From contig JAJDXV010000016.1 of the NCBI GenBank assembly GCA_022823085.1, positions 1 to 64,000 on the forward strand: a DNA stretch of 64,000 nucleotides, in the 5' to 3' direction. Below the pieces are notes generated by a model. It had not been told where the DNA came from. It saw nothing but the letters and a program-made list of their open reading frames with translations, and searched no databases. Below, in pieces: positions 52,968-61,815 of the stretch. A program made the translations under genes and the position numbers. This stretch comes from Candidatus Poribacteria bacterium (GTDB taxonomy: Bacteria; Poribacteria; WGA-4E; WGA-3G). Every line of letters starts with the position of its first letter. Positions within the stretch are counted from its first letter, which is position 1.

Positions 52968-53339
52968 TTACGATTCACGGGACACACAAAAATCACGGAC
53001 GCACTCCAATATTTCGCAGCTCAACCTAAACTCGCAGTTAACCTCATAAAATGAAAAAACGTACAATTGAATGGCCCTGGCCCTATAGTAGAGTTTTTCT
53101 TGTGTATTATAGTAAAATAGCCTATCATATCGTTCGTTATCAGGATGATCTGCTTGAGGTTCTAATAGCGAATAGGTATTGCGATACTCTTGGTAAATAT
53201 CATTGTCGCAGTCCATGTGAATTTCCTCATCAAAAGGGCTTATCACTGAAATAACTATTCCATCTTTACTGGGATTATGGCTAAATTTTCCTGTCATTTT
53301 TTCGCCATACTTGTTCATATTTTCAGAAACATTTCTCAT
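52968..53339 (-). CDS. Hypothetical protein within the restriction-modification block
   Basis: The 123-residue protein starts at ATG 53337-53339 with AAGGAG eight bases upstream, a good sign of a real gene. It is soluble and mixed in character (FSHNPSKDGIVISVISPFDEEIHMDCDND, YYNTQEKLYYRARAIQLYVF), and family recognition fails. It lies on the same strand as mod and res. It may be an accessory subunit or an unrelated inserted gene; its C-terminal end meets the nested repeat element. Confidence 0.55.
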   Translation of the reverse strand: MRNVSENMNKYGEKMTGKFSHNPSKDGIVISVISPFDEEIHMDCDNDIYQEYRNTYSLLEPQADHPDNERYDRLFYYNTQEKLYYRARAIQLYVFSFYEVNCEFRLSCEILECVRDFCVSRES

Positions 53340-53648
53340 AGGTTTTCTCCTTTTTTAAGAAGTTGAATGAGATTGTTCGTAAATTCATGTATACTTTATC
53401 AGAGGCAATGGCAGAATGTAACGCAAGGGGCATTACACTGATAATCCTGCCCAAATGAACTTGTGTACTATTATCGGTTTCTGCAGTGCTGCGTCCGTTG
53501 TCCTTGCGGTTTTCGCGTTCATAGAGTGCCACGTAACGCCCAATCCATGTGCTTTTTTAGATAGTCGTGCCATGCACCGATGACTCCCAAAGCCCCCGCG
53601 CGATGCGACGCACAAAGCAATATTGTTTTATTTCAGGAGGTCTTGCAA
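53340..53648. other. Gene-free stretch, no clear feature
   Basis: Only short overlapping frames (up to 69 codons) are present, in competing registers on the minus strand. One minus-strand frame reads RAGALGVIGAWHDYLKKHMD and then stops after about 27 residues, so a decayed gene is possible. No promoter or hairpin was noticed. Confidence 0.4.
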
Positions 53649-54095
53649 TTAAATTCCTCCCAATAGCACTGCCGTATCGCCAGCGATATGTTCTTCAAGG
53701 AGCATTCGGAGTTCTTCCAAAACGAGCAGAATATCTTCGTTGTCTGCTGTGTTGTCAGAATAGAGAAGTTGTGCGGCATCTGAAAGTTTACCGCGAAGGA
53801 AAGATGAACGAATTCGGTTACGTCTCGCAGCGACAAAATTTTTGACCAACTGTCGGCGGCGTGCATCGACTCCCAATAAAGGCTTTGTTTCTGCTTCTTC
53901 GGCGCGTTGCACCTGGGGCTCAAGTTCCGTCAAAAACAAACGCAGTACTTCTTTCGCCTCAGGTATCTCTTTTGTTCTATTCGTATCGGAATGTCCTGCC
54001 ATTTCCAATTTAGTATGAATCGACAAAGTATTGATGGCAAAGAGAATTTTTTGATTTTCGTGAAAACTTTGGACAGCCCGCTCTTTTGGTTTCAT
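53649..54095 (-). CDS. Hypothetical protein downstream of mod
   Basis: The 148-residue protein starts at ATG 54093-54095 with AAGGAG eight bases upstream; a GTG nine bases earlier is in frame. It is helical and charged: RAVQSFHENQKILFAINTLS, VLRLFLTELEPQVQRAEEAE, RRRQLVKNFVAARRNRIRSS. The last 40 residues are Leu/Glu-rich (NEDILLVLEELRMLLEEHIA). No family is recognised. The gene starts 17 bases after the end of the Mod reading frame, so it is very probably in the same operon. Confidence 0.6.
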   Translation of the reverse strand: MKPKERAVQSFHENQKILFAINTLSIHTKLEMAGHSDTNRTKEIPEAKEVLRLFLTELEPQVQRAEEAETKPLLGVDARRRQLVKNFVAARRNRIRSSFLRGKLSDAAQLLYSDNTADNEDILLVLEELRMLLEEHIAGDTAVLLGGI

Positions 54096-54112
54096 GGGTT
54101 TCACTCCTTCTG

Positions 54113-57100
54113 TTATGCCTCAACAGTATCCCACACCGAACCTGAATCAAAATCTGATGTCGTGATAAGATGGACATGCCGCAGACCATCACCTTCAAGT
54201 AACTCACTCTGATTTGCATCATAGTTAACATCTAACTGCGTGACACCGGCTAATCTTTCATCTTCAAGAATTTCTAACAACTGCGGTGTATCGTCCATAT
54301 CCTCTGTTACATTGCGGAATACGACTGCCCGCGTGCCGCTCCGGACGACTCGGTAGATTCGTTCACCGAAATCAAAGCGTAGCCGCCGCTGAATAGATAA
54401 GCCCTTGAGATAGCAGTAGGTTTCCAAGACATCTACATTGTCTTTTCTGCTATCCTTGCCGTAAGCGATACGATTAGAAAATGGGGAACGCATATCCAGC
54501 AGCAATCGAATCTGCTGTTCTTCGGGACGGTAGAGGTATTTAACAGGAATATTATCCAAAGCATCAAAATACTTATCATTTAAAAAGTGGGGGGGGGGGG
54601 GGTAAATGTGATGTTGTTGAGAACATCTTCATACTGTTCCAGTCTTTGATACTTAACGATGCCGACAGTGCCATCAATTTTCTTATTTGCGTCTGGTTTA
54701 CCAGCTTTCCAATTCTGTGAGAACATGACGCGACGAATCCGCTCTTTCAAAGCACTTTGAAAATAATCACCCATCTCAACGAGGATAAATCTACGGTTAC
54801 CTTTGTCGGTTTTGTTGAGGTTGAGGATGGCATGTCCTGTTGTGCCGCTACCGGCAAAGAAATCAAGTGTAATTCCCTTGCCCTCTGGTGTAACTGCCCA
54901 GACGAGATTCTCATATAAGCCAACAGGGTGACAGAAAGGAAAGTTTAATCCCAAAGCCTCTATTTGCGGTTTGCCCTTTTCACCCGAGGATATGAGCGAT
55001 GATAATTCAACAATAATATAGTCTTTAAGATAGTTTTTTTGTCGTGGTTGAGTTTTTTCATTGGGTCCCCAATCAATGAGATTCCTTGCTAACAGCCCTT
55101 GCATAAACTCAGGTGAATTTCCCCACCCGTTTTTCGGAATCGGACAAGGTTTTTGAGTGATTGGATGAATTAAAGGCTCGAAGTACTTCGGATCGGTCCG
55201 GAGTTCTGGAGCACCCATATGAATAGTTTGAAAAACTAATCCGTCCTCATCTATTTTCGAGAAGGCCTTGTCTCCTTTACTGAATTCAGGATTTTCCTTA
55301 AGCCAATCTTTAAATTCCTTACAACACTTTGGAGTAGGACCTCCATGCTTTTTTACCAGTACAGACACTTTCTTGAGAATTGCTTCTCGATTGTGACTGT
55401 AATATTGAAGTTTTATATTCCCCTTAGAACGACAGACCACGTATTCATGCTGGGTAGCGATTCGGTTGGCACCGCTAACCGGATTCCTTTTATCCCATAC
55501 AACGGTCCCCTGATTCTTCATCTGCAAGGTATTAAACACCTTGAACAGATTTTCATATTCGTGCTCGTCAATATGGCAAAGGATGCAGCTATCCGGTGCC
55601 ATTAACTGCTCAGCAAGGGACAACCGATTTTCCATCATCGTTAGCCAACTGGAATGCTGATAGTCATTTTTGTAGAGAAAACCACTTGTATTGGTATTAT
55701 AGGGAGGATCAATGTGGACACATCTTATGGATCCTCGGTATTTTTCCATCAGTAGATCCATCGCTTGAAAGTTTTCACTGTTCAGAAGCACACCATCAAT
55801 TTGCGATTCTAAATCGTCAAATAGTGAAAGGAGTTTGTCAACAAAGGCATCATCAAAATATCGCGTGTCCAACGGTAGAGTCGGATATAACCCTTCAATC
55901 AATGGTAATTGATCTGTAACGTCAATATTGAAGGTGTCCCGCCAATCGTTGAGTTGTGCATCGTTTTCCAGAATCTGTCTGACCAATGCCTCGCGTTGCT
56001 CGGAGTCGTCTTTTGTTGCCTCCGAGATTTTACCTACAGAGATAAGATAATCAGTAGAGACTACCTTTTTCTTCATTAGAAATAGCTGCTTTTGGAAAGT
56101 TTCAACGGCAACGAGCAGGGCAATGATTTCGTTAGTAACATTGCGAAATGCTGTCGCAATGGCAAACGCTGGGTTTTCAGGACTGGGGTTCAAAAGCGTG
56201 TCTAAATCGCTGAGGATGGTGTTTTGAATATAACGGCGTTGCTCGGTTTTCAGGAATCTATCCAAATCCTTGTGAATAAAATAGTCGGAATCCATGCCGA
56301 CGAAGAAGATGTTCAGGTTTTTGTCAAAGGTATGGAATCGTACAACCCTTGGACGTTTTTCGAGTGCTGCTTGTCGCTCTGTCTTGTTTTTCCCAAGGTC
56401 ATTGAAGTCAGGATGGCTTGCTAACTTATCAGCATAGCTTTCTAAGTTGACGTACAACGCTTTGATACCCTGTAATCTTCCATCGTTTACCTTGTCATAG
56501 GTGTTGGTGAGTTCCTTAAAAATCGGTTTACCCAATTCCTCACCTTTCTTGGGATTTTCGTGGAGATAAAGGTCTACATTGTCAGTTTCACTAAAAATCT
56601 GTGCGTTCATTTGACGGTATATCTCAACTTTCGGTGTTGAAGTCTCTGCCAAATGAAGGATAACGCGCCATGTTGGCTCAGGATCATCAGATTTGGGCGG
56701 TTCAATTCTATCAAAACGATAGTGTTTAAAGTCGTCGCGGTTACTATTCTGTGCGGTGCCGGAACTCGCTTTTCCTTCTAATCGGTATTCAATCCGTTTA
56801 CCTTCAACTTCAAAGGTAACGCTATTAAAGCCCGTTGCTGTTTTGACGTAGTAACTGTCGCGACATTTCCAGTGGAAAAGGGTATCTGTTCCATCGTAAT
56901 CTGCTTCGTCTGGATAGTCTACCTTATACTGTGCAGTACTTCTGTCGTTATAGCCGAAGTCACCATCTCGGTAGTAGCCTTCAAAAAAACCGTGGATGTG
57001 GTTATAAACGCGGAAGGCGAGTTTGGATTTAAGATCCTCTGGATTGGTTTGGAGTGGAGGGATGAGTTCGTCTTGCTGTTTATATTCGAGAAAATCAATG

Positions 57101-57402
57101 AGGAGTTGAAGATTACCAGATACATCGTTAAGATAGCCCTGCTCCGTTGCTCCGCCTTCCTTCTCAACATATTTTTTTACTTCAGCAAGTTGACTATTGT
57201 AAAGTGAGTCGGTAACTTCAGCAAGTGCTTCGTCTACTATGCTGGGCAACTTTTCGTCAATGAATTGATTGACTTCATCACGCTTGATTTTGAGAATACG
57301 GAAGATACCGAAATCGAGGTCATTGTGTGAAAAATGAAACATATCGCGAAGTTTCCCGCGGAGGGTATCAAGGGCTTCGGTTGTTGGGTTCGATCCAAGC
57401 AT
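54113..57402 (-). pseudogene. mod: Type III-like Mod DNA methyltransferase, frame broken at a C14 tract (possibly phase variable)
   Basis: The first frame gives about 940 residues. A long N-terminal region (about 560 residues) starts LRGKLRDMFHFSHNDLDFGIFRILK. The methylase core has HIDPPYNTNTSGF near residue 600 and LDFFAGSGTTGHAIL near 860, the beta-class order of Mod proteins, with a target-recognition region between. At 54589-54602 a run of 14 C on the coding strand ends the frame (ITFTPPPPTF-stop). With 12 or 15 C the frame would run on through FLNDKYFDALDNIPVKYLYR to the stop at 54113, adding about 155 residues. The ATG at 57400-57402 follows AAGGA; a TTG at 57456 is also in frame. Two small genes and res follow downstream. 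Confidence 0.85.
54589..54602. repeat. G14/C14 homopolymer tract in mod
   Basis: Fourteen G on the plus strand (C on the coding strand) lie exactly at the junction between the two mod frames. Tracts of this length are hot spots of slipped-strand mispairing and also of sequencing error. Confidence 0.9.
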
Positions 57403-57761
57403 TCGTGTATTGTCCTTACGATTCTGAGGTATTAAGCTGTTCGCAGTCGCCTTCAACTTGGAGCTGCTATAGATAGTGTACCATCACTTGCCTCAAAAAT
57501 CAATTTTTTTCGTATATCAACCAGAACCGTTCAGTTTTAAGGAAATATGGAGTTTTTCGCCTTTTTTGCGAATCCGGTTCGGTTAGGAAACCACACCATA
57601 GGTGTCAATTTAGAGGTCTTTGCCAGCATTTTGTAGGCACTATTATAGATATGCCCCCGTACAGGGTTCAAGAGGTGGTCGAGGCGTTCTGGTTAATCAA
57701 TTCTTTTAACTGACAACTGACAACTGAAAGGCAACGCAGTCGCCGTACTGATAACTATTCG
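57403..57761. other. Gene-free stretch between mod and the PcfJ-like gene
   Basis: The stretch holds the upstream region of mod and a short interspersed repeat, CTGACAACTGACAACTG (57710-57726), followed by GTACTGATAACTATTC. No convincing promoter or terminator was found by eye. Confidence 0.4.
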
Positions 57762-59198
57762 CTATATGTATCCAGCGAGTTGCAACCCTTCTTGATCTGC
57801 CCATCTTCGTAAGAGTTCCTTCTCTCTTGGGGTCGGGAGCCTATTTCGTTTGCCCCGAACCTGATGGATAACTCTTTCGCGCAGCGCGACTTCAATCGTC
57901 AAAATCTTGCGTCGTCCATTCTCGTCCTCAATCTCCATACTCCAAATCGATGACCGTCCGGCATGACAGGATCTCGCATAAGTCTGTACACAGTGCTGCA
58001 GTGCTCGTCCTTCGTCGATGAGTTCGTCGCTGCTGAGGAGTTCTCGAATAGACCAAAATCTCATGTTGTGCAACTGCTCACTCCCTTCCAAGAAATGGAA
58101 TTCACCGATCTCCGAACACATCCACTCAAGTTCCCGACTTTTCGAGACTTTACCGAGTTGGTTATGCCACACCTCAACTTGGCGAAGCAGCGTCTCAGGT
58201 GTCCGCCCTCTCATACTGAAATTAGGTTGCGCCGGTCCCATTTCTCTCACAACGCCTCTCTCAACGAAAACGCGACGGTTCTCATATCTCTGGTGCCAGA
58301 TGTAGTCAACAATCGGTTGCACATGACTGACATCCAACATCGGATTCGCAATAAAGAAACGGATCACATTCAGCCAGAAATCGTCGTCGTTAAAAGTTCG
58401 GGTCAGACGTGTCTGCCGGAGCGCGTCCACCAGATACCTATCGCCACCGAGTGCATAAACTTGTGCCCAACGGAGTGCCTCTTCAACGGTGTAATGCTTC
58501 GGTGCCTTAAGAAAGTGGTGCGCCATCTTTTTCGTGAGCGATATAGGGATATCTCGTGCGGTTCGGATATTTTGACCGGTACCGATGTGTTTAAACCAGT
58601 CCTGATGGGTCGCGTTCCCGTTAAACCAGACGCTATCCATAAAGAGCGGCACCTCATAGACAGCGAGAAGGTGCCGCGCGAGTTCGGAGAATTGACGGTC
58701 ACGGTTATGTTTTCTGACTTTCCATCCCGCAAGCGGTCGAACCCAACTCCCGTGATGGTTTGCGAGTGCGGAAATGCCTTGAATATAGGACGCCTCCTTT
58801 AACAGGTCCGAGTTGGCTTCGAGGTACAGGAGAAGTTTCAAGAGGACTTTCGGAGCCATACTCCCTTCAAAAGCATTCGAGACGGTTCTGGTAACCGCAT
58901 TCTGTAGTTCATCTGCCGGCAGTTCTTGGTTATATATCTTCGGAAGAAGCCCGCTCAGGTTGCGGTCTCTCTTCTCTTTCGCCATCATTTTGGAGGCTTG
59001 CGTACGGGTTACAGCATAGAGTTCGTCTTGGCGTTGGCGCGGACTTTTATCTAACCCTTGACTAAAATTATGGGCGCGGCACCACGCCTTGTAATCCTCT
59101 ACCGAAGATATACCGAGTCGATGGATATGCACCTGCATTTTCAGTGAGCATTCCTCTATTTGCATTTTTTCCTGCGACTGTCTTCTTCTTCGCGCCAT
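57762..59198 (-). CDS. PcfJ-like protein
   Basis: The 478-residue basic protein has a C-terminal region with ALQHCVQTYARSCHAGRSSIWSM, ILTIEVALRERVIHQVRGKRNR and PTPREKELLRRWADQEGL. This is the pattern of the PcfJ family, known from conjugative plasmids and mobile elements but of unknown biochemistry. The N-terminal two thirds are helical with MAKEKRDRNLSGLLPK and HHGSWVRPLAGWKVRKHNRDRQF. No conjugation genes are near. It lies upstream of the restriction-modification block on the same strand and may be part of the same defence or mobile region. Confidence 0.7.
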   Translation of the reverse strand: MARRRRQSQEKMQIEECSLKMQVHIHRLGISSVEDYKAWCRAHNFSQGLDKSPRQRQDELYAVTRTQASKMMAKEKRDRNLSGLLPKIYNQELPADELQNAVTRTVSNAFEGSMAPKVLLKLLLYLEANSDLLKEASYIQGISALANHHGSWVRPLAGWKVRKHNRDRQFSELARHLLAVYEVPLFMDSVWFNGNATHQDWFKHIGTGQNIRTARDIPISLTKKMAHHFLKAPKHYTVEEALRWAQVYALGGDRYLVDALRQTRLTRTFNDDDFWLNVIRFFIANPMLDVSHVQPIVDYIWHQRYENRRVFVERGVVREMGPAQPNFSMRGRTPETLLRQVEVWHNQLGKVSKSRELEWMCSEIGEFHFLEGSEQLHNMRFWSIRELLSSDELIDEGRALQHCVQTYARSCHAGRSSIWSMEIEDENGRRKILTIEVALRERVIHQVRGKRNRLPTPREKELLRRWADQEGLQLAGYI

Positions 59199-59350
59199 CT
59201 GTTACTTCCTATATCACGTCTTGGATTGCGTTTCTATCCCAACGCTTCAGGTGTATCACGGTGAGTTTAATAGCTCGTAACCTTTAACCCGATGTGGCAC
59301 TATATATTTTCCAATTTTTATTCTATCTTGGGTTCACTTATATTTGGATT

Positions 59351-59471
59351 TAGGACTTACGCATGCTTCTCTTTTGTAGCATAGACTGTTAGTCTGTGCC
59401 CCAAGAACGCTGTGTTTTCCGAGAAATATCTGCCAAAAAAACTGGCTGTCGTCAAAATTGCGTAAGTCCTG
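59351..59471. mobile_element. MITE-like element, copy 4
   Basis: The 121-base element begins TAGGACTTACGCA and ends TGCGTAAGTCCTG, with a perfect seven-base duplication TTGGATT on each side (59344-59350 and 59472-59478). Its interior has AGACTGTTAGTCT and AAGAACGCTGTGTTTTCCGA, close to copies 1 and 3. It is the best preserved copy. Confidence 0.9.
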
Positions 59472-59981
59472 TTGGATTAATAAAAAATAAATTGGCATCT
59501 CTACATTATATATGTTATCATATACATACTAATCGAATTATACCAACCAAGTAAAAATATAAAAACAACCCTTCACCCACACAAAGGAGGACAAAACGTA
59601 GACGCGGTTAAAACGAAACCACTTTTGCTTAACGACGCAGCGTCGCCGCAAACGCAAATCGAAAATGTTACACCTTTCGCCTTTTTTTCAAATACGAAAC
59701 CATAACACAATCGCCTCTGAACCCTTACAGCGACTAAGCTTATCGCAATACCCTATCCATACCCAATGCTACACAAGTGTAACATTTTAAGGACAGACGC
59801 ACTGCCTCGATTTTTGCGTACAAAAAAAATTAAAGTGCCTTTAGGACAAAATCACAACAGCAGATTTTTTGATGTTGTGCTCAACCGAACGGATGTTTAC
59901 GCGAGACTTATGTTGAACAGGTTACACAGAAGATCAGAGAATGTCAAGGTGTTTTCTGCCACGGGTCTGCCACGTTTCTAT
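59472..59981. other. Gene-free stretch upstream of the LamG genes
   Basis: Apart from the MITE copy and promoter on either side, this 510-base stretch has no convincing gene. It contains TGTTACACC at about 59668 and CTACACAAGTGTAACATTTT at about 59770, which could be protein binding sites or part of a small RNA. A 74-codon frame at 59766-59990 has no ribosome binding site and an unlikely composition. Confidence 0.4.
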
Positions 59982-60011
59982 TTGACATGACAATCTCACT
60001 GATGGTATACT
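59982..60011 (+). promoter_or_regulatory. Sigma70-type promoter of the first LamG gene
   Basis: A perfect TTGACA (59982-59987) and TATACT (60006-60011) are 18 bases apart. The leader is about 80 bases, ending in TTTAAGGAGACATCGT and the ATG at 60097. Confidence 0.75.
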
Positions 60012-60096
60012 ATAGAGCAAGAGATGTTTGACAGTTGTAAGATTGAAGTGGTAACCTAAGAACGATTTTGTTCTGTATTTTTTAAGGAGACATCGT

Positions 60097-60903
60097 ATGT
60101 ACGTATCTAAGAATGTAAGCATCAGCTTTGTGGCTCTGATGGGCATCTTTTTGCTGATAACGCTCCCGAGTCTCGCCAAAATTGATCCGGCGAATATCAC
60201 CGGAATGTGGCTCTTCGACGAAGGAAATGGTGGTAGTGCTACAGACGCATCAGGAAATGGGAACGACGGTGAAATCCACGGTGCCAAGTGGGTGGATGGC
60301 AAGTTCGGTAAAGCTCTTGAATTCGATGGCGTTAGCAATTGGGTCGAAGTTCCACACTCGAATACTGTCGGGTTTAAGGCGGGTGTATCGTTCACGATCA
60401 CCTGTTATTTCAAAGGCAGCAAGGTTGGCGGTTCGCTCGTCGGCAAAAACTACGAGGATACATCGCAGGCAACGCCGTGGTATCTGCTTTGGGACAACGG
60501 ATCCAAAAATACTGTGAGTCTCTATTTACGGGATAGTGCCGGCACCAGTTTCCCTGCCCACGGTACCACAGCTATTGCCGATGAGAAGTGGCACTTCATT
60601 GCTGGACGCGCAGATGCAGATGCTGGCAAAGCCTCAATATGGGTAGATGGCAAAATGGAAGCCGAAGTCGATTTCAACAAAAAAGATGGATACGGCACCA
60701 GTGACGGCGTATTTCACGTCGGACGCCACTATGATCGCTATACTGAAGGTATCATCGATGATGTCGCCCTCTTCAATGTCGCTTTGAGTGAAGAGGATAT
60801 GGATGCACTCATGGATGACGGTGTTGAAACTGCCGCCGCCGTTGACCCCGCGAACAAACTCGCAACGACATGGAGCAGAATCAAGCAGCAAGTGAATAGG
60901 TAA
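60097..60903 (+). CDS. Secreted LamG/concanavalin-like protein, paralogue A
   Basis: The 268-residue protein has a signal peptide (ISFVALMGIFLLITLPSLA) and one LamG-like jelly-roll domain: GMWLFDEGNGGSATDASGNG, EIHGAKWVDGKFGKALEFDG, NWVEVPHSNTVGF, WHFIAGRADADAGKASIWVDG and GIIDDVALFNVALSEEDMDAL. This domain binds glycans or proteins at the surface. AAGGAGA lies eight bases before the ATG. Its neighbour at 61009 is a close paralogue. Confidence 0.9.
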   Translation: MYVSKNVSISFVALMGIFLLITLPSLAKIDPANITGMWLFDEGNGGSATDASGNGNDGEIHGAKWVDGKFGKALEFDGVSNWVEVPHSNTVGFKAGVSFTITCYFKGSKVGGSLVGKNYEDTSQATPWYLLWDNGSKNTVSLYLRDSAGTSFPAHGTTAIADEKWHFIAGRADADAGKASIWVDGKMEAEVDFNKKDGYGTSDGVFHVGRHYDRYTEGIIDDVALFNVALSEEDMDALMDDGVETAAAVDPANKLATTWSRIKQQVNR

Positions 60904-60920
60904 AACTTACAAAATTACTC

Positions 60921-60947
60921 GCTGCCGAAGTTTGAAACCTCGGCAGC
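60921..60947 (+). terminator. Hairpin between the two LamG genes
   Basis: GCTGCCGA (60921-60928) and TCGGCAGC (60940-60947) form a perfect eight-pair stem with an 11-base loop. No T run follows, so it is more probably an mRNA-stabilising or attenuating hairpin than a full terminator. Confidence 0.5.
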
Positions 60948-61008
60948 GGCAACTGATAACGCGTAGTGTTCGTGAAAAATTACATAAATCCAAAACGAAG
61001 GAGAATTA

Positions 61009-61800
61009 ATGTTGTTTCATAAAACAAAGTGGACAGCGAGTCTTATCGGCGCGTTTTTACTGATCGTGATGCCGAGTCTGGCAGACATCGCCCCTGAGAA
61101 TATTACCGGAATGTGGCTCTTTGAAGAAGGAAGCGGCACAGTCGCTAACGACTTGTCACAATACGGAAACGACGGCGCAATTCACGGTGCTACATGGGTA
61201 ACCGGAAAGTTCGGCACAGCACTTGAATTCAACGGAACTGATAATTGGGTTGAAGTCCCACACTCAGACACTGTCGGGTTTACAGCGGGAACATCCTTCA
61301 CGCTTACACTCCATTTTAAAGGAACCGTCGTCGGTGGGTCGCTTGCTGGCAAAAACTACGAAGATACATCGCAGGCACTGCCGTGGTACCTCCTCTGGAA
61401 CGGCGGTGGCGATAATCTGATAACCTTCTTCCTACGCGATAGCGCAAGTACCAGTTTCAGGGCAGCCAGTACATCGGATATAGCTGACGATACTTGGCAT
61501 TTTATTGCTGGTAGAGCGGATGCTGAAACAGGCAAGGCGACATTGTGGGTCGATGGCGTACAAGAAGGTGAGATCGATTTCAATACAGACGACGGATACG
61601 GCACCGGTGAAGGCGTGTTCCACATCGGACGGCATTTTGACCGTTACACCGAAGGCATCATTGATGAGGTAATCCTCTTTAATATCGCCTTAGATGAAGC
61701 AGATATGGAATCAATTATGAACGACGGTATTGCGTCTGTTACCCCTGTTGAACCGTTGAACAAACTTACAACAACGTGGGGCAGAATCAAACAGCAATAA
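61009..61800 (+). CDS. Secreted LamG/concanavalin-like protein, paralogue B
   Basis: The 263-residue protein shares signal, domain and end with paralogue A: GMWLFEEGSGTVANDLSQYG, WVEVPHSDTVGF, GKNYEDTSQALPWYLLWNG, WHFIAGRADAETGKATLWVDG and IDEVILFNIALDEADMESI. Both end in TTWGRIKQQ-like residues, so the pair arose by tandem duplication. AAGGAGAATTA precedes the ATG. The selenoprotein gene follows 15 bases downstream and is probably cotranscribed. Confidence 0.9.
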   Translation: MLFHKTKWTASLIGAFLLIVMPSLADIAPENITGMWLFEEGSGTVANDLSQYGNDGAIHGATWVTGKFGTALEFNGTDNWVEVPHSDTVGFTAGTSFTLTLHFKGTVVGGSLAGKNYEDTSQALPWYLLWNGGGDNLITFFLRDSASTSFRAASTSDIADDTWHFIAGRADAETGKATLWVDGVQEGEIDFNTDDGYGTGEGVFHIGRHFDRYTEGIIDEVILFNIALDEADMESIMNDGIASVTPVEPLNKLTTTWGRIKQQ

Positions 61801-61815
61801 TCAGAGGAAAAAACA

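Noticed and set aside
53433-53615. 60-residue minus-strand ORF
   Set aside because: Several frames compete in the same stretch, none has a ribosome binding site, and no family is recognised.
57963-58802. 279-residue plus-strand ORF
   Set aside because: It is the antisense shadow of the PcfJ-like gene, which has a recognisable domain and a better reading frame.
59766-59990. 74-residue ORF upstream of the LamG genes
   Set aside because: No ribosome binding site, odd composition and overlap with the LamG promoter region.
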